From: Eustoma russellianum | Lineage: Eukaryota > Streptophyta > Magnoliopsida > Gentianales > Gentianaceae | Length of the DNA: 64,000 nucleotides | Reading direction: 5' to 3' | NCBI GenBank assembly: GCA_036186865.1 | Contig: AP025054.1 | Coordinates: 26,457,051 to 26,521,050 of the forward strand | In this document: in pieces, positions 1 to 10,517 of the stretch | Layout of the letters: every line of letters begins with the position of its first letter | Position numbering within the stretch: position 1 is the first letter of the stretch | The notes under the pieces: generated by a model | What the model was told of the DNA's origin: nothing | Database searches by the model: none | Seen by the model: the letters and a program-made list of their open reading frames with translations, nothing else | Program-made: the position numbers and the translations under genes

Positions 1-725
1 TTATGAGCATGTCTAAATGAAAGAAAGAATGTTTTCCGTTGCATTTGCATCGCATTCACATTTTCATACGCATTACGCATGATACCTTTTCATAGAAGTA
101 AGGTTTGGCTATGGCATGTAGAATCTAACTAAGTGATGACACTTAGATCTTAGCTAAGTATTGATATGACTTTAAGTACGATGCTTCGGAAAGGTAATGG
201 CAGGTATGTTCTAACTTAAGGAATTGGGGTTTAATTCTTGTATGCCGTTTTCTCTTTATTGTACGGTGTTATTGTATACTTGCTGGCGACTCTGTCGCTC
301 ACCCATTTATTTTCCCCCCCAGAGCCAGGTAATGAAGTCGAGTGGATTGATGATGAGCCAAGGATGCCATACCCGTAGGTTATTGAAATTGCCGTTAAGA
401 GAATGATGATGGAAGCTTTTGATGAGCCTTTGGGACATTTTGGGACTTAGCTATTTCGGATTCTCTTCGGATAATGTTTGTATAATTTCGTGGAGTAGTT
501 TGCTACCTGTTCAGTTTGTATAATTTTGCTATGTATTCGCGATTTGACGCTTTTGGATTAAGGTTCAAATTCTGCCGTATTTTTATCTACCTGTTAAGAT
601 CGTGACTTTGTAATCCATGTTTATCCATGGGTTTTGCGAGTTAAGTATCGACGCTTTGTACTTTTCCGAAAGGGAAGGTACGGCGGGTGCACCGTACGAG
701 GGGTAGCCGAGTACGGAGCACTACA
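1..725 (+). repeat. Probable Ty3/gypsy (chromovirus-like) LTR, 3' part
   Basis: No credible reading frame is present. The stretch has the look of the right half of a plant chromovirus LTR: a segment reading CGACTCTGTCGCTCACCC (about 286-303) followed by a T-rich/C-rich stretch ending in AG, then a GC-rich end with GGTACGGCGGGTGC and a terminal ACTACA at 720-725, where LINE coding sequence starts immediately. The left end lies outside the window and no PBS follows, so it could be a solo or truncated LTR. The assignment rests on general resemblance, not on an aligned partner. Confidence 0.4.
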
Positions 726-727
726 CT

Positions 728-1054
728 GTCGACTTTGATCCTTATGCAGATGTTCTCATTGTCCCTATGTGGATCGTAATTCCTGGGTAGCCTATTCATC
801 TACATCACAGGGCTGCTCTTTTTGAGATTGTACGGCCAATCGGAACTCCTATAAAACTAGACATCGCTACATCATATGGTTTGTGCCCGTCAGTGGCTCG
901 TGTGTGTGTTGAAGTGGATGTCTCACAAGAACTACCTAAGAAGATTTATTTGCAGGCGAAGCAGAAAATTCTTTTGCAGCAAGTGGTTTATGAAGATTTG
1001 CACCTGTTCTGTACAACCTGCCGCCGGCTTGGCTATGCAACAGGCTCTTGTTAG
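728..1054 (+). pseudogene. LINE-1 ORF1 fragment (DUF4283-like plus zinc knuckle)
   Basis: One frame runs from 728 to a stop at 1,052-1,054 with a single internal TAG at 788-790. The upstream part reads FDPYADVLIVPMWIVIPG, matching the DUF4283-type RNA-binding region of plant LINE ORF1, and a middle segment reads ARVCVEVDVSQELP. A CCHC knuckle follows at 1,010-1,051 (FCTTCRRLGYATGSC), but its histidine is replaced by tyrosine. In the family this protein binds element RNA and forms the RNP. The N-terminus is missing through 5' truncation. Confidence 0.8.
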
Positions 1055-1177
1055 ATAGCTCTGCCACTGGTCGTTCTAGCTCCTCCGCCAGCAACTATGT
1101 GGACTCCGAAGAAAACAGCCCCCTCTCTATAATTCGGATAAATTGTCATCATATCTCGCTAGGCAGCAGAGGTTCAG

Positions 1178-1589
1178 ATGCCAGTTGATCTGCTGCAGCA
1201 GGAGGCGGATCTCCCCCCTCCCAGTTATGTGCAGGATATTTCTCGGTTAGGTTCAGATGCTGACTATCCTCCTCCCCAGGATTCCAATGATGTGGGTGAC
1301 ATTGGTCACTCATCGGATACAGAAAACACATGTTGAGGACCTTCCACCGAATCTACCACCGGTTTTGGATGATATCATATGTAAAATGCAATCGCTGCTA
1401 GAATCACCTTCTGAAGAGGTTTTGTTATCGCGACTTGAAGAGCCATCGACAGAGGAGGGGTTTATTACGGTTGTCCCACGTTGGCATCGGAGAACCCGTA
1501 AAGAACTGCCACCATGGCCACCCTCTACTATTCTTACTCGTAGTGCTGCGCGTTTGTCTCATGGGAGTGATATCACACTTTCTCAATGA
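1178..1589 (+). pseudogene. LINE-1 ORF1 C-terminal region, frameshifted
   Basis: Acidic, proline-rich sequence continues ORF1 in two frames: the first (from 1,178) ends around 1,336, and another continues to 1,589 with a GFITVVPRWHRRTRKELPP segment and a basic, serine-rich end, as at the C-terminus of plant LINE ORF1 proteins. Its TGA stop (1,587-1,589) overlaps the ORF2 ATG (1,586-1,588) as ATGA. No catalytic domain is expected here. The assignment depends on position between the knuckle and the endonuclease. Confidence 0.6.
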
Positions 1590-2236
1590 ATATAATGATC
1601 TGGAATATTAGGGGCCTCAGACCCTCATTCTCTCATTTGAATCATTTATTTCGTCTGCAAATTATTAATCTGATAGCACTTAGTGAGCCAAAGCATCCCC
1701 CTGGCTGCACCACACGTTATGGTACGAACCTGGGCTTCAAAAATTCATATTCCTCGTTGTCAGGTAAAATTTGGGTTTATTGGCGAGATTCAATATTTCG
1801 TCTGGTAAATACACGGGATGAAAATCAAGTCATCCATCTTTACTTTCATTATGTTCCTTTAAATTTTACATTCACATGTTCGGTGGTTTATGTGCAACAC
1901 TCCTCTATGCTTCAGAGGCCGTTGTGGCAAGCTTTACGTAATTACTCTTAGCAACTACCCAGCACATGGTTGGTGTGTGGAGATTTCAACACTTTTCAGA
2001 CATTAGATGATCACCGAGGATGGTCTCATCTGTCTTCATTAGCATTACAAGATTTTAACAATTGTATAGAGGACTGCTCTTTGATGGATCCTCCATTTCA
2101 TATATCAAGGTATAATTGGACAGATGGCCGTGAACTAGGCCAAGTTCACCGTCGGTTGGATTGGCTTCTTACAAATTCTTCTTTTAAAGATGCTTTTGAT
2201 GACCTGTGCCTCACACACTTACCTCGTGTTTCCTAG
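1586..2236 (+). pseudogene. LINE-1 ORF2 endonuclease domain
   Basis: The start codon is followed by IMIWNIRGL, the conserved beginning of the APE-type endonuclease that nicks target DNA for target-primed reverse transcription. In the same frame, across a TAG at 1,949-1,951, come LVCGDFNTF (metal-binding GDFN) and RRLDWLLTN, a partner motif. The TAG at 2,234-2,236 falls just before DHTPLL, the conserved active-site SDH-type motif. Length (about 215 residues) fits the family. Two in-frame stops make it inactive. Confidence 0.85.
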
Positions 2237-2895
2237 GATCATACGCCACTTTTATTTATTTGTGATGTCAGGAACTGATGGCCGACGTTCATTCCGTTTT
2301 TTGGATACATGGTTCTCTCATCTGTATTTTCATGCATATGTTGAAGAAGCTTGGTTGTCATATCCAACCACTGGCGGCATGTATGATTTTTATAATAAAT
2401 TTGTACGTCTGAAACATGACATCCAATGCTAGAATAAGAATATTTTTGGTAATATTTTTACGCGTACGACGGGCTGAGGCTTATTGGGACGAAGAGCCGA
2501 CAGAAATTAATCGTAGTATATATCATCAAGCAAAAGCTGAATACATTAAAGCATCCAAGTATGAGCTACATTTTTGGAAGCGAAAAGCCCGTGTTTGATG
2601 GCTTCGGGACGGTGATGATAATACACATTATTTCCATTCGGTTGTCAAGGGTCGTCGTGCTCAACTTCGTATTCAAAAATCTACACCTCTTCGGATGTGC
2701 TATGTGACACCCAAGATTCAATTCGGTAGGAGGCAGTCTCCTTTTATACGGTCTTATTTGCAAAGGAACAAACAAGAGATTATGACTATATCCTGCAACA
2801 CATTCCTCAGCTAGTCACCATGGAGGATAATCTGTTTCTTACTTGACTTCCGTAGGCACCTGAGCTAAAGGAGGTTGTTTGGCATTTAGATCCAA
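2237..2895 (+). pseudogene. LINE-1 ORF2 linker between endonuclease and RT, degenerate
   Basis: Between the endonuclease and RT the frame changes several times. Recognisable pieces include FRFLDTWFSHLYF (about 2,296-2,335), like the conserved F-RF-MW segment downstream of plant LINE endonucleases, and RAEAYWDEEPTE around 2,470-2,510. No catalytic motif is expected here. Several indels are needed to join the frames. Confidence 0.6.
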
Positions 2896-3640
2896 AAGTG
2901 CAGCAGGACCTGATAGGTTTCATGGTAATTTTTTTCCGTTCATGTTGGCATATCATATATAAGGATGTTATTTTAGCGGTGCAAGAATTTTTTCTCGGCA
3001 TTCCACAACCTTCGGTGATGGCTAGTGCTTTAATTACATTGATACCGAAGCTATCGTCGCCTCGTACTTTTAGTGACTTTAGGCCAATATGCTTGACCAA
3101 TTTGTACTCGTATTATTGCGACCCGCTTGAGCACTTTTCTCCCAAAATTGATATCGCAGGAGCAAACTGGTTTTTTAAAAGGTCATGATATTTCTGCACA
3201 AGTTCTGCTTGCTCGTGAAATGATACACATGCTAGATAAAGGTTGGAGCCAACTATACCTAAAGCCGGATATGATGAAAGCTTTTGATCAGGTAAGTTGG
3301 GAATATTTGAAATTATTATTGGCAAAATTTGGGTTTTCAGCATTATTTGTGCGTATCATTATAAATCATTTAAGCAACACATGTCTCTCGGTTCTTATAA
3401 ATGGAGTCCCTTCGGATAACTTTCGACCCTATAGAGAAGTGAAACAAGGAGACCCATTATCTCCTTTGTCATTTATACTATCATCGTAATGCTTCAGTAG
3501 AGGGTTAAAGGCTTTGGTGGTGGCTGGTACATTGCAGCCTATCCGGCTGGGCCGTATACCATTCCACGTGACGAGTCTTGCGTATGCTGATGATTTGTTG
3601 GTTTTCCTATGTGGCACTCTTCGTACATTATGTGGGTTTC
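2896..3640 (+). pseudogene. LINE-1 reverse transcriptase domain
   Basis: The RT fingers are visible as ALITLIPKL and DFRPICLTN (frame through 3,188). After a frameshift the palm continues as EQTGFLKGHDI, PDMMKAFDQVSWEYL (first catalytic aspartate, here with D in PDMMKAFD) and REVKQGDPLSPLSFIL, ending at 3,489. The YADD box with the other two aspartates is at 3,583-3,594 in another frame. The enzyme copies element RNA at a nicked target site. At least three frameshifts or stops break the domain. Confidence 0.88.
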
Positions 3641-4890
3641 AATCTTTTCTAACTGTTATGAACTAGCCTCTGGCCAAAAAGTTAATTATAGTAAAAGCAG
3701 CTTTATTCCTTCAGCCAAAACACCATTGCAGCGTCGGTGGCGCCATGAGGATATTCTTAGTATGCAATCAGCATGTTTGTTATCTTGGTTCTTTCTTGCA
3801 TAAATGTATCAGCTGCGCACGATATTATACATCTCTTCTAGAGCATGTCGATACGCGGTTGAATGGCTGGCATAATAGGCTGCTTTCTCCAGCAGGTAGG
3901 ATGGTCTTATGGAGTTATGTAATATCTTCCCTCCCATTACATGTTATTGCTGCAAGTGGATTGCCACAATCAGTTATTAAAATCATTGAACGCAAGATGG
4001 CTAATTTCTACTAGTGGCCAAGGCGCCACTGGGTCGAGTGGTCCACTATTCAGACCCCTTGCTCTGAAGGTGGGTTGGGCCTTCGAGATGTACGCGCATT
4101 ACAGAAGGCGTACTTTTGTTGTATTTGGTGGCAATATCACCATAATAATACACTTTGGAGTAATTATCTTCATGCCAAATACGGACACCGCAGGGATTAT
4201 CATCTGCGTTTTCCAGATTCACCCATTTGAAATCTTATTTGTCGATATCATGACTTTGTTATGCAAATAGTCAGCTCCAAGGCATGCATCTGAGTTGGAC
4301 ATCTACTACATCGGGTGAGTTCACTTTGCGCTTGACCTATTATCTTTGTCGAATGTCCCATCTAAACCTTATCTAAGTGCAATTTATTTGGCATAAGCAC
4401 CACTGTCCATCTATCAGAAATTTTCTTTGGCGCGTATATCATAAGGCATTACCTTTTGAGGATTACATCGGTAAGTTCACTGCAGCTATGCCCACACAAT
4501 GCCCTTTTTGTAAGCAGGCATCAGCAGAGGTGGATCATATATTTTTGCACTTTGCTTTTATTCGCCCTATTTGGATTTTCTTTTCGGCTGAGCTAGATGG
4601 TCATCCTCCTAGATCTATGCGTTTATGGCCTTATCTGTTATCTTGGTGGTTCCATGCCTCATCGCATACGCTAATAGAAGTCCTGCTGATTGTGATTCCG
4701 GGTATCATTATTTTAATATTTGGTGCACTTACACATCCTTGGTATATAGTGATAACAAACCTGCACCATGGAGTCGCTCATCGCAGTCATATATTCTGAC
4801 ATTTATTTGTGGGGCAAAACACTTGATGATACCAAACTAGCTTCAGGATTTCGATTGGTGCAACATTTGGATTTTCTGCCTCCTCTCCAC
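3641..4890 (+). pseudogene. LINE-1 RT thumb/connection and zf-RVT segment
   Basis: Plant LINE RT downstream motifs occur in shifting frames: SGQKVNYSKSS, LLEHVDTRLNGWHNRLLSPAGR and an EGGLGLRD segment (about 4,065-4,100). Near 4,377-4,600 follows FIWHKHHCPSIRNFLWR and CPFCKQASAEVDHIFLHF, the conserved zf-RVT pattern with a Cys-Cys/His-His set. Multiple frameshifts are present. The role of this part is structural and nucleic-acid binding. Confidence 0.8.
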
Positions 4891-5286
4891 ATAAAGCGAG
4901 CTCCAATCGTACGATGTCTAGTTCCTCCTCCTGGTCGTTTGAAACTTAATATCGATGCCGCAGTTGGGAGGGCTTTTGAAGCAGGCGGGGCTATCCTCCG
5001 GGACCATTCCGAAACATATGTTGGGGCCATCTCTTTTACCTCTATGCACCCCATTCTTCGTGGAAATACAGGTAGCTTTATTTGGATTGCTCTATTTTTT
5101 TACCTCTACATCGTCACATTATTATGGAGATTGACTGTCTACAGTTGAGTCATTCTCTTTATCGATACAACAATGCCATCGAAAACTATCATTTTCGGAT
5201 GCTATATTCCTTGCAGATGCAGACACAACTAGACATTCAGCACACCTATCGGAAAGCAAACATGGCAACCCACTGTTTAGCGTAGC
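4891..5286 (+). pseudogene. LINE-1 RNase H domain
   Basis: After a proline-rich linker (VPPPGRLKLNIDAAVG) comes the RNase H start with the first catalytic aspartate in NIDAAVG and GGAILRDH. The second strand, normally with an AEALA glutamate, is lost in a frameshifted stretch. The frame starting near 5,082 carries IIMEIDCLQLSHSL (EIDC aspartate) and ends in HTYRKANMATHCLA, the usual R-AN--A--LA C-terminus. RNase H would degrade the RNA strand after reverse transcription. It is inactive here because of the break. Confidence 0.85.
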
Positions 5287-5923
5287 ACAGATTATTGAAC
5301 CCTAGGACATGTTATTATACACGACACACTCTTCCACCCTTAGGTCGCAGTTGCATCAGGCTTGACATTACTACAAGACATCTTCGACATGCATGATCAT
5401 GCTCTTGCTATTGCTTCTCCCTTTGTTTTCCATATGGATTGGCTATACTACATATCTTCTGCCAGTATTCTAAGGGATGCAGGCAGGCTCGGTATGGCTT
5501 TCTTCTATTAGATTTACATGATTTTTTGCTACTCTTGGTCTGCACTGATCTTACTGGCTCTATGTTTGCTTTTGCGTGGACTATCATGGACACAAATGGT
5601 GTTCTCACAACGCTTGCCAATGTTCGACTGCACTGGGGATGTCCCTTCATTGTATATTGTATGTTTCAAATGTGATAAATATGTACTCTTTTCCTTCGTG
5701 CAAGATTTTTATCCACAAGGGTAATATTTCTTGTAAAGGTTTTAATGAGACATATCATACCACATTTGAGCATTTCCCCCTATCGCATGATATGGAGCAA
5801 CAAATATCGGCCTTTAAGTAGTTACATTCGGTTATGTTTTGACTTTATTTGTATGAAGGGTATTCCTCCGTCATAAGTGAGAGAAATTTCAATAAAAATT
5901 GGAGGCCCGATGCTCCTTTATTT

Positions 5924-5925
<2 letters not shown>
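5287..5925 (+). other. LINE-1 3' untranslated region with terminal hairpin
   Basis: No conserved protein continues here. At 5,680-5,725 there is a TTTTCCTTCGTGCAAG...ATCCACAAGGG block, shared with another fragment at 15,106-15,146. The end carries AATAAA and then GGAG (5,901-5,904) pairing with CTCC (5,913-5,916). Two other LINE ends in the window have a hairpin at the same place. The AT-repeat tail follows. Confidence 0.65.

Positions 5926-5969
<44 letters not shown>
5926..5969. repeat. (TA)n microsatellite at LINE-1 tail
   Basis: A nearly pure TA run of about 44 bases lies directly after the LINE-1 3' end, probably grown from its A/T-rich tail. Confidence 0.9.
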
Positions 5970-5972
<3 letters not shown>

Positions 5973-6530
5973 GTCCCATATAAATATTGGAGGTGAAATT
6001 AAGACTAAATAAAGTGTAAAGAAGTGTGTTATAAGTGCGGTTGCCTGTGTTCTTGTTGAATACAGGCAGCCCGATATGCATAGAGATTGCACCACTTCTT
6101 TTACATTTCTCTTCAGTTTATATTTTATTTATCACCCTGCTCTTGTGTTTTCCATGGCATATACTGGAGCAACACTGGCTTTCACGAGCGACACGACAGC
6201 AAACGTTTATTTTGATATGCCTGGATAAGTTCATCATTGGACATCATCATCTTGGAACGAGAAGCACATCTTTGGAGTATGCACAAGGCACATCGTTTAG
6301 TATACATAAAGATCATTGTAATCTTTTTAGTTTCACAAACTATATTTCTTCCTAGCTGATTTTTTGCATTTTATGTATATGTTTACTATTCTGTTTTGTT
6401 TAGTTTGGAGGAGTCTCCCACCTTAGCTTAGTATTACTATTGTAACCATGGTATTCTTCGCACAAGTGAGGGCTTGATATATTAATAAAACACCCAGACG
6501 GTACTGCCCGTCATTCATCAAAAAAAATAT
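5970..6530 (+). mobile_element. LINE-2: 3' fragment of an L1-like LINE
   Basis: Only the 3' untranslated part remains. It holds a 13-bp stem-loop at 6,039-6,071 (GGTTGCCTGTGTT pairing with AATACAGGCAGCC, two G-U pairs). The distal end (about 6,400-6,515) is homologous, in inverted orientation, to the 3' end of LINE-3 and ends with AATAAAA, a 5-bp hairpin (6,497-6,512) and an A run. No coding domain was found; the insertion is strongly 5'-truncated. Confidence 0.7.
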
Positions 6531-6839
6531 TTAGGTGAAGGACGGGCGGCACCGTCCAGTTATTTTATTAATAAAGTTTATTCTCACTTGTGACGAAGGA
6601 ATACTGTGGTTACATATGGTGTGGGAGACTCTCCCACTAAAATATGTAATGAGTACATAATACCTGTAGAAAATGAAACTCCACAGCAAAAGTAAATGAT
6701 ACGCAAGTAGTAAGCTATACATCGCCCTATGTAAATATAATGTGATTATGCCATGTGAGAGCGTGATTGTAGCCCATGCCCGATCGACCATCCATATGCT
6801 CCAGTGAGAGATATATGTCGTCATCTAGCTCGTGTGCCA

Positions 6840-7508
6840 CATTGAAGAATTGGTTAAAGAATGCAATGTGCAAGTAAAGAAATCAAGAATGAAATTGCCA
6901 TGTACATACCCATGTTGCTTGTATTCATCATGAACACAGGCAACCAAATGAATAGCCAACTATAGATATCGTGTCATCAATGGATGATGCAGAAAGTTGC
7001 ACCTAGCCTCAAACTCAGGGAAAAAATGCATAGTTAACCAAGGAATATTAGGAAGTATCTAAGATAGGAAAACAGGCAAATGTCAGAAAGAGATGACGTA
7101 CCAATGTTGCCTGTATCATCCAGTGATACAGACAACACTATGGTAATATAGCCATTCCAATGGAAGACACTCCACCACGCACGCGCAAGATAAAAACAAC
7201 TGACACCCAACAAAATTGCTCCACAAATACAACCAACGAGGAGATCCAACAGCATGTGATTCCCCATCAAGCTCAGAGAATAAACATTGTTACCCAAACA
7301 TCAAAAGTAAAAGTTATCCGAATAAAGCAGGCAGGGGGAAAACATACTAATGCTGCCTATGCCAATTTTTTGCATAGACAACCATTTGCTGAGTGCGCCA
7401 ACCCATTGGGAGACATTAATAATCACAGCCGCAGATTGGGAATGGAAATATCTAACGAAGTGACTCCTTGTACTTCACATGGCAAGGCTGAAAATGATGT
7501 ATAGAGAG
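6840..7508 (-). other. LINE-3 3' region with three related stem-loops
   Basis: Between RNase H and the tail, three palindromic stem-loops occur at 6,913-6,945, 7,105-7,137 and 7,352-7,382. Each has the stem core GTTGCCTGTRT or a variant, and mismatches mostly become G-U pairs when read on the minus (element RNA) strand. A short block resembling GTTGGC precedes them on that strand, so the whole appears to be a diverged tandem repeat of about 190-250 bp. No protein function is claimed for reading frames here. Confidence 0.55.
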
Positions 7509-7925
7509 TCAAACCTGCCAAATGACATCCATGTCTGGATAATGCATGCGCTGTGGTATTTGCCTCCTATGGCCAATAATGCAACGATGAAGAATTAATG
7601 CTCGGGAAATGTATGGTGTGTTTAAGGCTACGGCCAAAGAACCTGTGTATCTCTCCGGTGTTGAAAGATGGTTAAGAAACAATCGACAATCCATCTCGGT
7701 TATTAATTGGTCATGATCCCTAGCGTAATAGATTAGAGAATACTGAAGAGCCATGAGTTCAGCCTGCAACGGTGATGTAGCTGGTAAGGAGAAACAAATA
7801 GCGGAGACAAATTCCCCCTAATGGTTTCGTAACACAGCGCCTGCTATAGCAGTAGTGCGACCTACTGATGCATCAACATTTAATTTTAACTTGCCTGTTA
7901 GCGGCAATTCCCAACGAACCACCCT
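7509..7925 (-). pseudogene. LINE-3 RNase H domain
   Basis: On the minus strand from about 7,925 the sequence reads LPLTGKLKLNVDASVGRTT (first aspartate), then GAVLRNH, a stop, and SPLQAELMALQYSLIYYA with the second-strand glutamate (AELMAL), followed by LITEMDCRLFLNHL (EMDC aspartate). The frame stops at 7,509. Three of the four acidic residues are visible. One in-frame TAG breaks the domain. Confidence 0.85.
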
Positions 7926-8061
7926 ATGCCCACGCGTTCTTAATGGAGGAGAGAAGTGCCACGCTACCAGATGAGGGATATGTTGAGAGTGTTTGCGACC
8001 CTACGTTGTCGCACACCAAGTATATATATGATTGCAGACACGCTCAAAACATTCTCCTATA

Positions 8062-9159
8062 TTAGAAGCAGCTATCCTCAAATCGGATACTCGTATATTC
8101 TTTCCAAATGACCCATTTTACCAATGATGGTACTACGGCTCTCAATTGACCGAGCATGGTATGCTTTGAAGAAATTTGCCACCAACACAATAAATAAGCT
8201 TGAATAATCGAGCTTCCAGGCATTGGACCAGAGAAAAGGATGGATATCTTTTGCCATAAAGGTGTATCATTAGACAACGTATGAAAATGTGATCTTGTCG
8301 ATCAGAATGTATTTAGCAAAATACACATTGCATTGGAAGATGGTTTTTCCAAGTTCAAGAGCCAAAAGGAAGTCGATCGCAATCCAGAGTTTCCATATGA
8401 AAATGTTGCACCCGATAGGATTGTGTTACCACCAAATATATCGAGAGCAATCCAATGTTGTCGAAACAGATACTAGCAGGCTATAAACCCTATTTAATGT
8501 GAATTGTCTAGAGGAATCGGGCCGCCCAATGTAGTCCATCTAGAAAATATGTTACCCAAGGCGACATATAATTCATGTATCTAACAAATACGTTCCAAGT
8601 AGCCGAACTTAAATGTTGTGCATATACCGTACTGCAGTGACCATACTTAGCCCGATTACAGACCGCCCACGATGATTGTGTTGATAATATTTTCCACCAC
8701 AAAAAGACAATTATAGGCCTTCTGAACCAACAAAAGGTCCTAATTCCCAAACCACCATATTCTGTAGGCCGATAGATATTGTCCCAGGATTGCCAGTGAT
8801 GGCGGCCATTCTGCAAGAAATGTGACATTTTTGTTTCAAGGTAGCAATAAAACTCTTTGGTAATTGCGAACTAGCTATAATATGAAGTCATAGCGAATCA
8901 AAGTCATACGACTAGCCGTGGAAAGAAGTTTTAAAGACCAAGAATTCAATTTAGCATCAAAATGAGCAATTAATGAAACACAATAATCCGCACGATTGAT
9001 ACCCTTATAGAGAAAAGAACCAAGATACTTGATTGGTAAGGTAGCTAAACGCATACCCAACTCTTGGGAAACTCGTGCTCCCGATACACATGCGCCTACC
9101 ACTACCTGACTTTTGTGGAGATTCACCAACTGCCTGGATGCTTGTTGATATGAATCCAA
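8062..9159 (-). pseudogene. LINE-3 RT thumb and connection region
   Basis: From 9,159 the minus strand reads YQQASRQLVNLHKSQVVV, then LPIKYLGSFLYKGINRADY and KLNSWSLKLLSTASRMTLI, the standard plant LINE thumb pattern. From 8,828 it reads WDNIYRPTEYGGLGIRTF, the conserved C-P---GGLGIR motif. The frame to 8,062 continues with degenerate connection sequence. At least two frame changes occur. Confidence 0.85.
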
Positions 9160-9182
9160 ACAAATGTCTAAAACGTCTCAAA

Positions 9183-9727
9183 TTACGAATAGATCCATTT
9201 AAAAATAACAAGATCATCTGCGAAACCCAAATGCGATACCCGTGGGATGCAGCCTACCTGAAAACCGTATAAATAACCTGTCTCCCTAAGTGCCTTAAGG
9301 CCTCGTGAGACTCCTTCAGATGCAAGAATGAATAGAAGAGGAGATAATGGATCACCTTGTTTAACTCCACGTGACACCAAAAAGAAGCCCGCCAAGTTTC
9401 CATTAATTAAAACCGAACATCGTGTGGTAGACAAGTTATTCAAAAGAATGCGCACCAACTGCGAGAAAAAGCCAATTTTCGTCAAAATCTACTGGGACCA
9501 ACATACCCTATCAAAAGCCTTTGCCATGTCTAACTTGATAATAATATGTCTGCCTCGAACTGGCCGATCTAGTACATGCACCATCTCCCGAGCCAACAGA
9601 ATCTGCTTTGTAATATCCATACCCTTCATAAAACCCGCATGTTTTGGGGATATTAACCATGGTAGTAAGGATGGAAATCGTGTGGCAAACTGTCGTGTAA
9701 TTACCTTTGCTAGGAAGCTAGTCAGAC
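9183..9727 (-). pseudogene. LINE-3 reverse transcriptase palm
   Basis: Minus-strand translation gives SFLAKVITRQFATRFPSLLP, then HAGFMKGMDITKQILLARE, HIIIKLDMAKAFDRVCW (first catalytic aspartate), a stop, RGVKQGDPLSPLLFILASE and GFADDLVIF (FADD box, about 9,213-9,230). The N-terminal fingers are cut off at 9,727 by the RTE boundary. It is inactive through truncation and stops. Confidence 0.88.
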
Positions 9728-10464
9728 ATCATCATCATCATCATCCGTACCCAGTATATTCCAACGACAGCAAAAGCTATCGTTAGGGTCTGGGGAGGGT
9801 AAGTGGTAGGCAAACAATATCTATCCCAAGGGATAGAGAGTCTTCTTCCAGTGAGACCTCTGACTCTATATGTACCTGCATAAATAACATAATAATATAG
9901 ATATGATGTGCTAGTGTGTTAGTGAGGGAATTCAAGAAATTCAAAGAAGAGGCTTTCGATATTAAAATACACGTAACGTGTATATGTACATGTAATGCAA
10001 AACACCGGTAAAACATAAACAAACAAGTGCAAAGTCAACTAAGCATAGGTAGTGTCTACGCCTATCTATGTCCCTAAATACTCTAAGGTGTCCCTATATA
10101 TGACCTATACCTCGTTAACCTTAATCTTATATCTCCCAGAACTCCTATCCTGGACCATGCCTTAGGGAGGTGCAAATCTAGTAGGTCGTCATCCCAAGTC
10201 AGTTTGGGCATGTCTTTACTTCTGTTCCCCTATACAATGAGGCTTTCAATTGTTCTGACCTACGCCGTTGTCTATCTCCGCTTGACATGCACAAACCATC
10301 TCATTCTTCCCTCCCTTATCTTATCTGCCATACTAGCCACACCTAACCTTTCTCAAAACACATCGTTTTTGATCCGGTCTAGCCTTGTATGCCCACATAT
10401 CCACCTCAACATCTTCATCTCTCCCACTTCCATCTTCTGCAATTGTGACCTCTTGATGGCCCAT
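9728..10464 (-). mobile_element. RTE-clade LINE, 3' fragment (minus strand)
   Basis: The tail is the (CAT)n run at about 9,728-9,744 (GAT repeats on the element strand). It is followed by the conserved RTE 3' block with CAGCAAAAGCTATCGTTAGG and TATCCCAAGGGATAGAGAGT, shared with four other copies in the window. The coding part (10,120-10,460, minus) corresponds to the C-terminal RTE segment after the RT domain, with the CGHTRLD/RLRWFGH-type region, heavily degraded. The 5' end stops at about 10,464. Confidence 0.85.
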
Positions 10465-10517
10465 GTTTTGAAGTTAGTAATAAAAATCAACATAAACAAT
10501 AAACTAATGTTGAAAAT

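Larger units (their letters stand above)
726..5925 (+). mobile_element. LINE-1: 5'-truncated L1-like plant LINE with RNase H
   Basis: Plus-strand non-LTR retrotransposon. In order it shows an ORF1 remnant with a zinc knuckle, ORF2 with apurinic endonuclease, reverse transcriptase with YADD, a zf-RVT-like cysteine/histidine segment and an RNase H domain, then a 3' untranslated region ending in a small hairpin and an AT-repeat tail. This order is typical of plant L1-clade elements of the RNase H-bearing type. The 5' end is missing: ORF1 begins mid-domain, directly abutting the LTR at 725. Stops and frameshifts throughout make it non-autonomous. Confidence 0.9.
6531..9727 (-). mobile_element. 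LINE-3: minus-strand L1-like LINE, 5' truncated
   Basis: Reading on the minus strand from 9,727 downward: RT palm with FADD, RT thumb, connection, RNase H and a 3' region with three related stem-loops, ending in the hairpin at 6,540-6,557. The element lies tail-to-tail with LINE-2. It ends at 9,727 where the tail of a minus-strand RTE begins, so its endonuclease and ORF1 are not present here. Many stops and frameshifts occur. Confidence 0.88.

Noticed and set aside
9728..9744. Run of His codons
   Set aside because: It is the (CAT)n tail of a minus-strand RTE read in the wrong sense.
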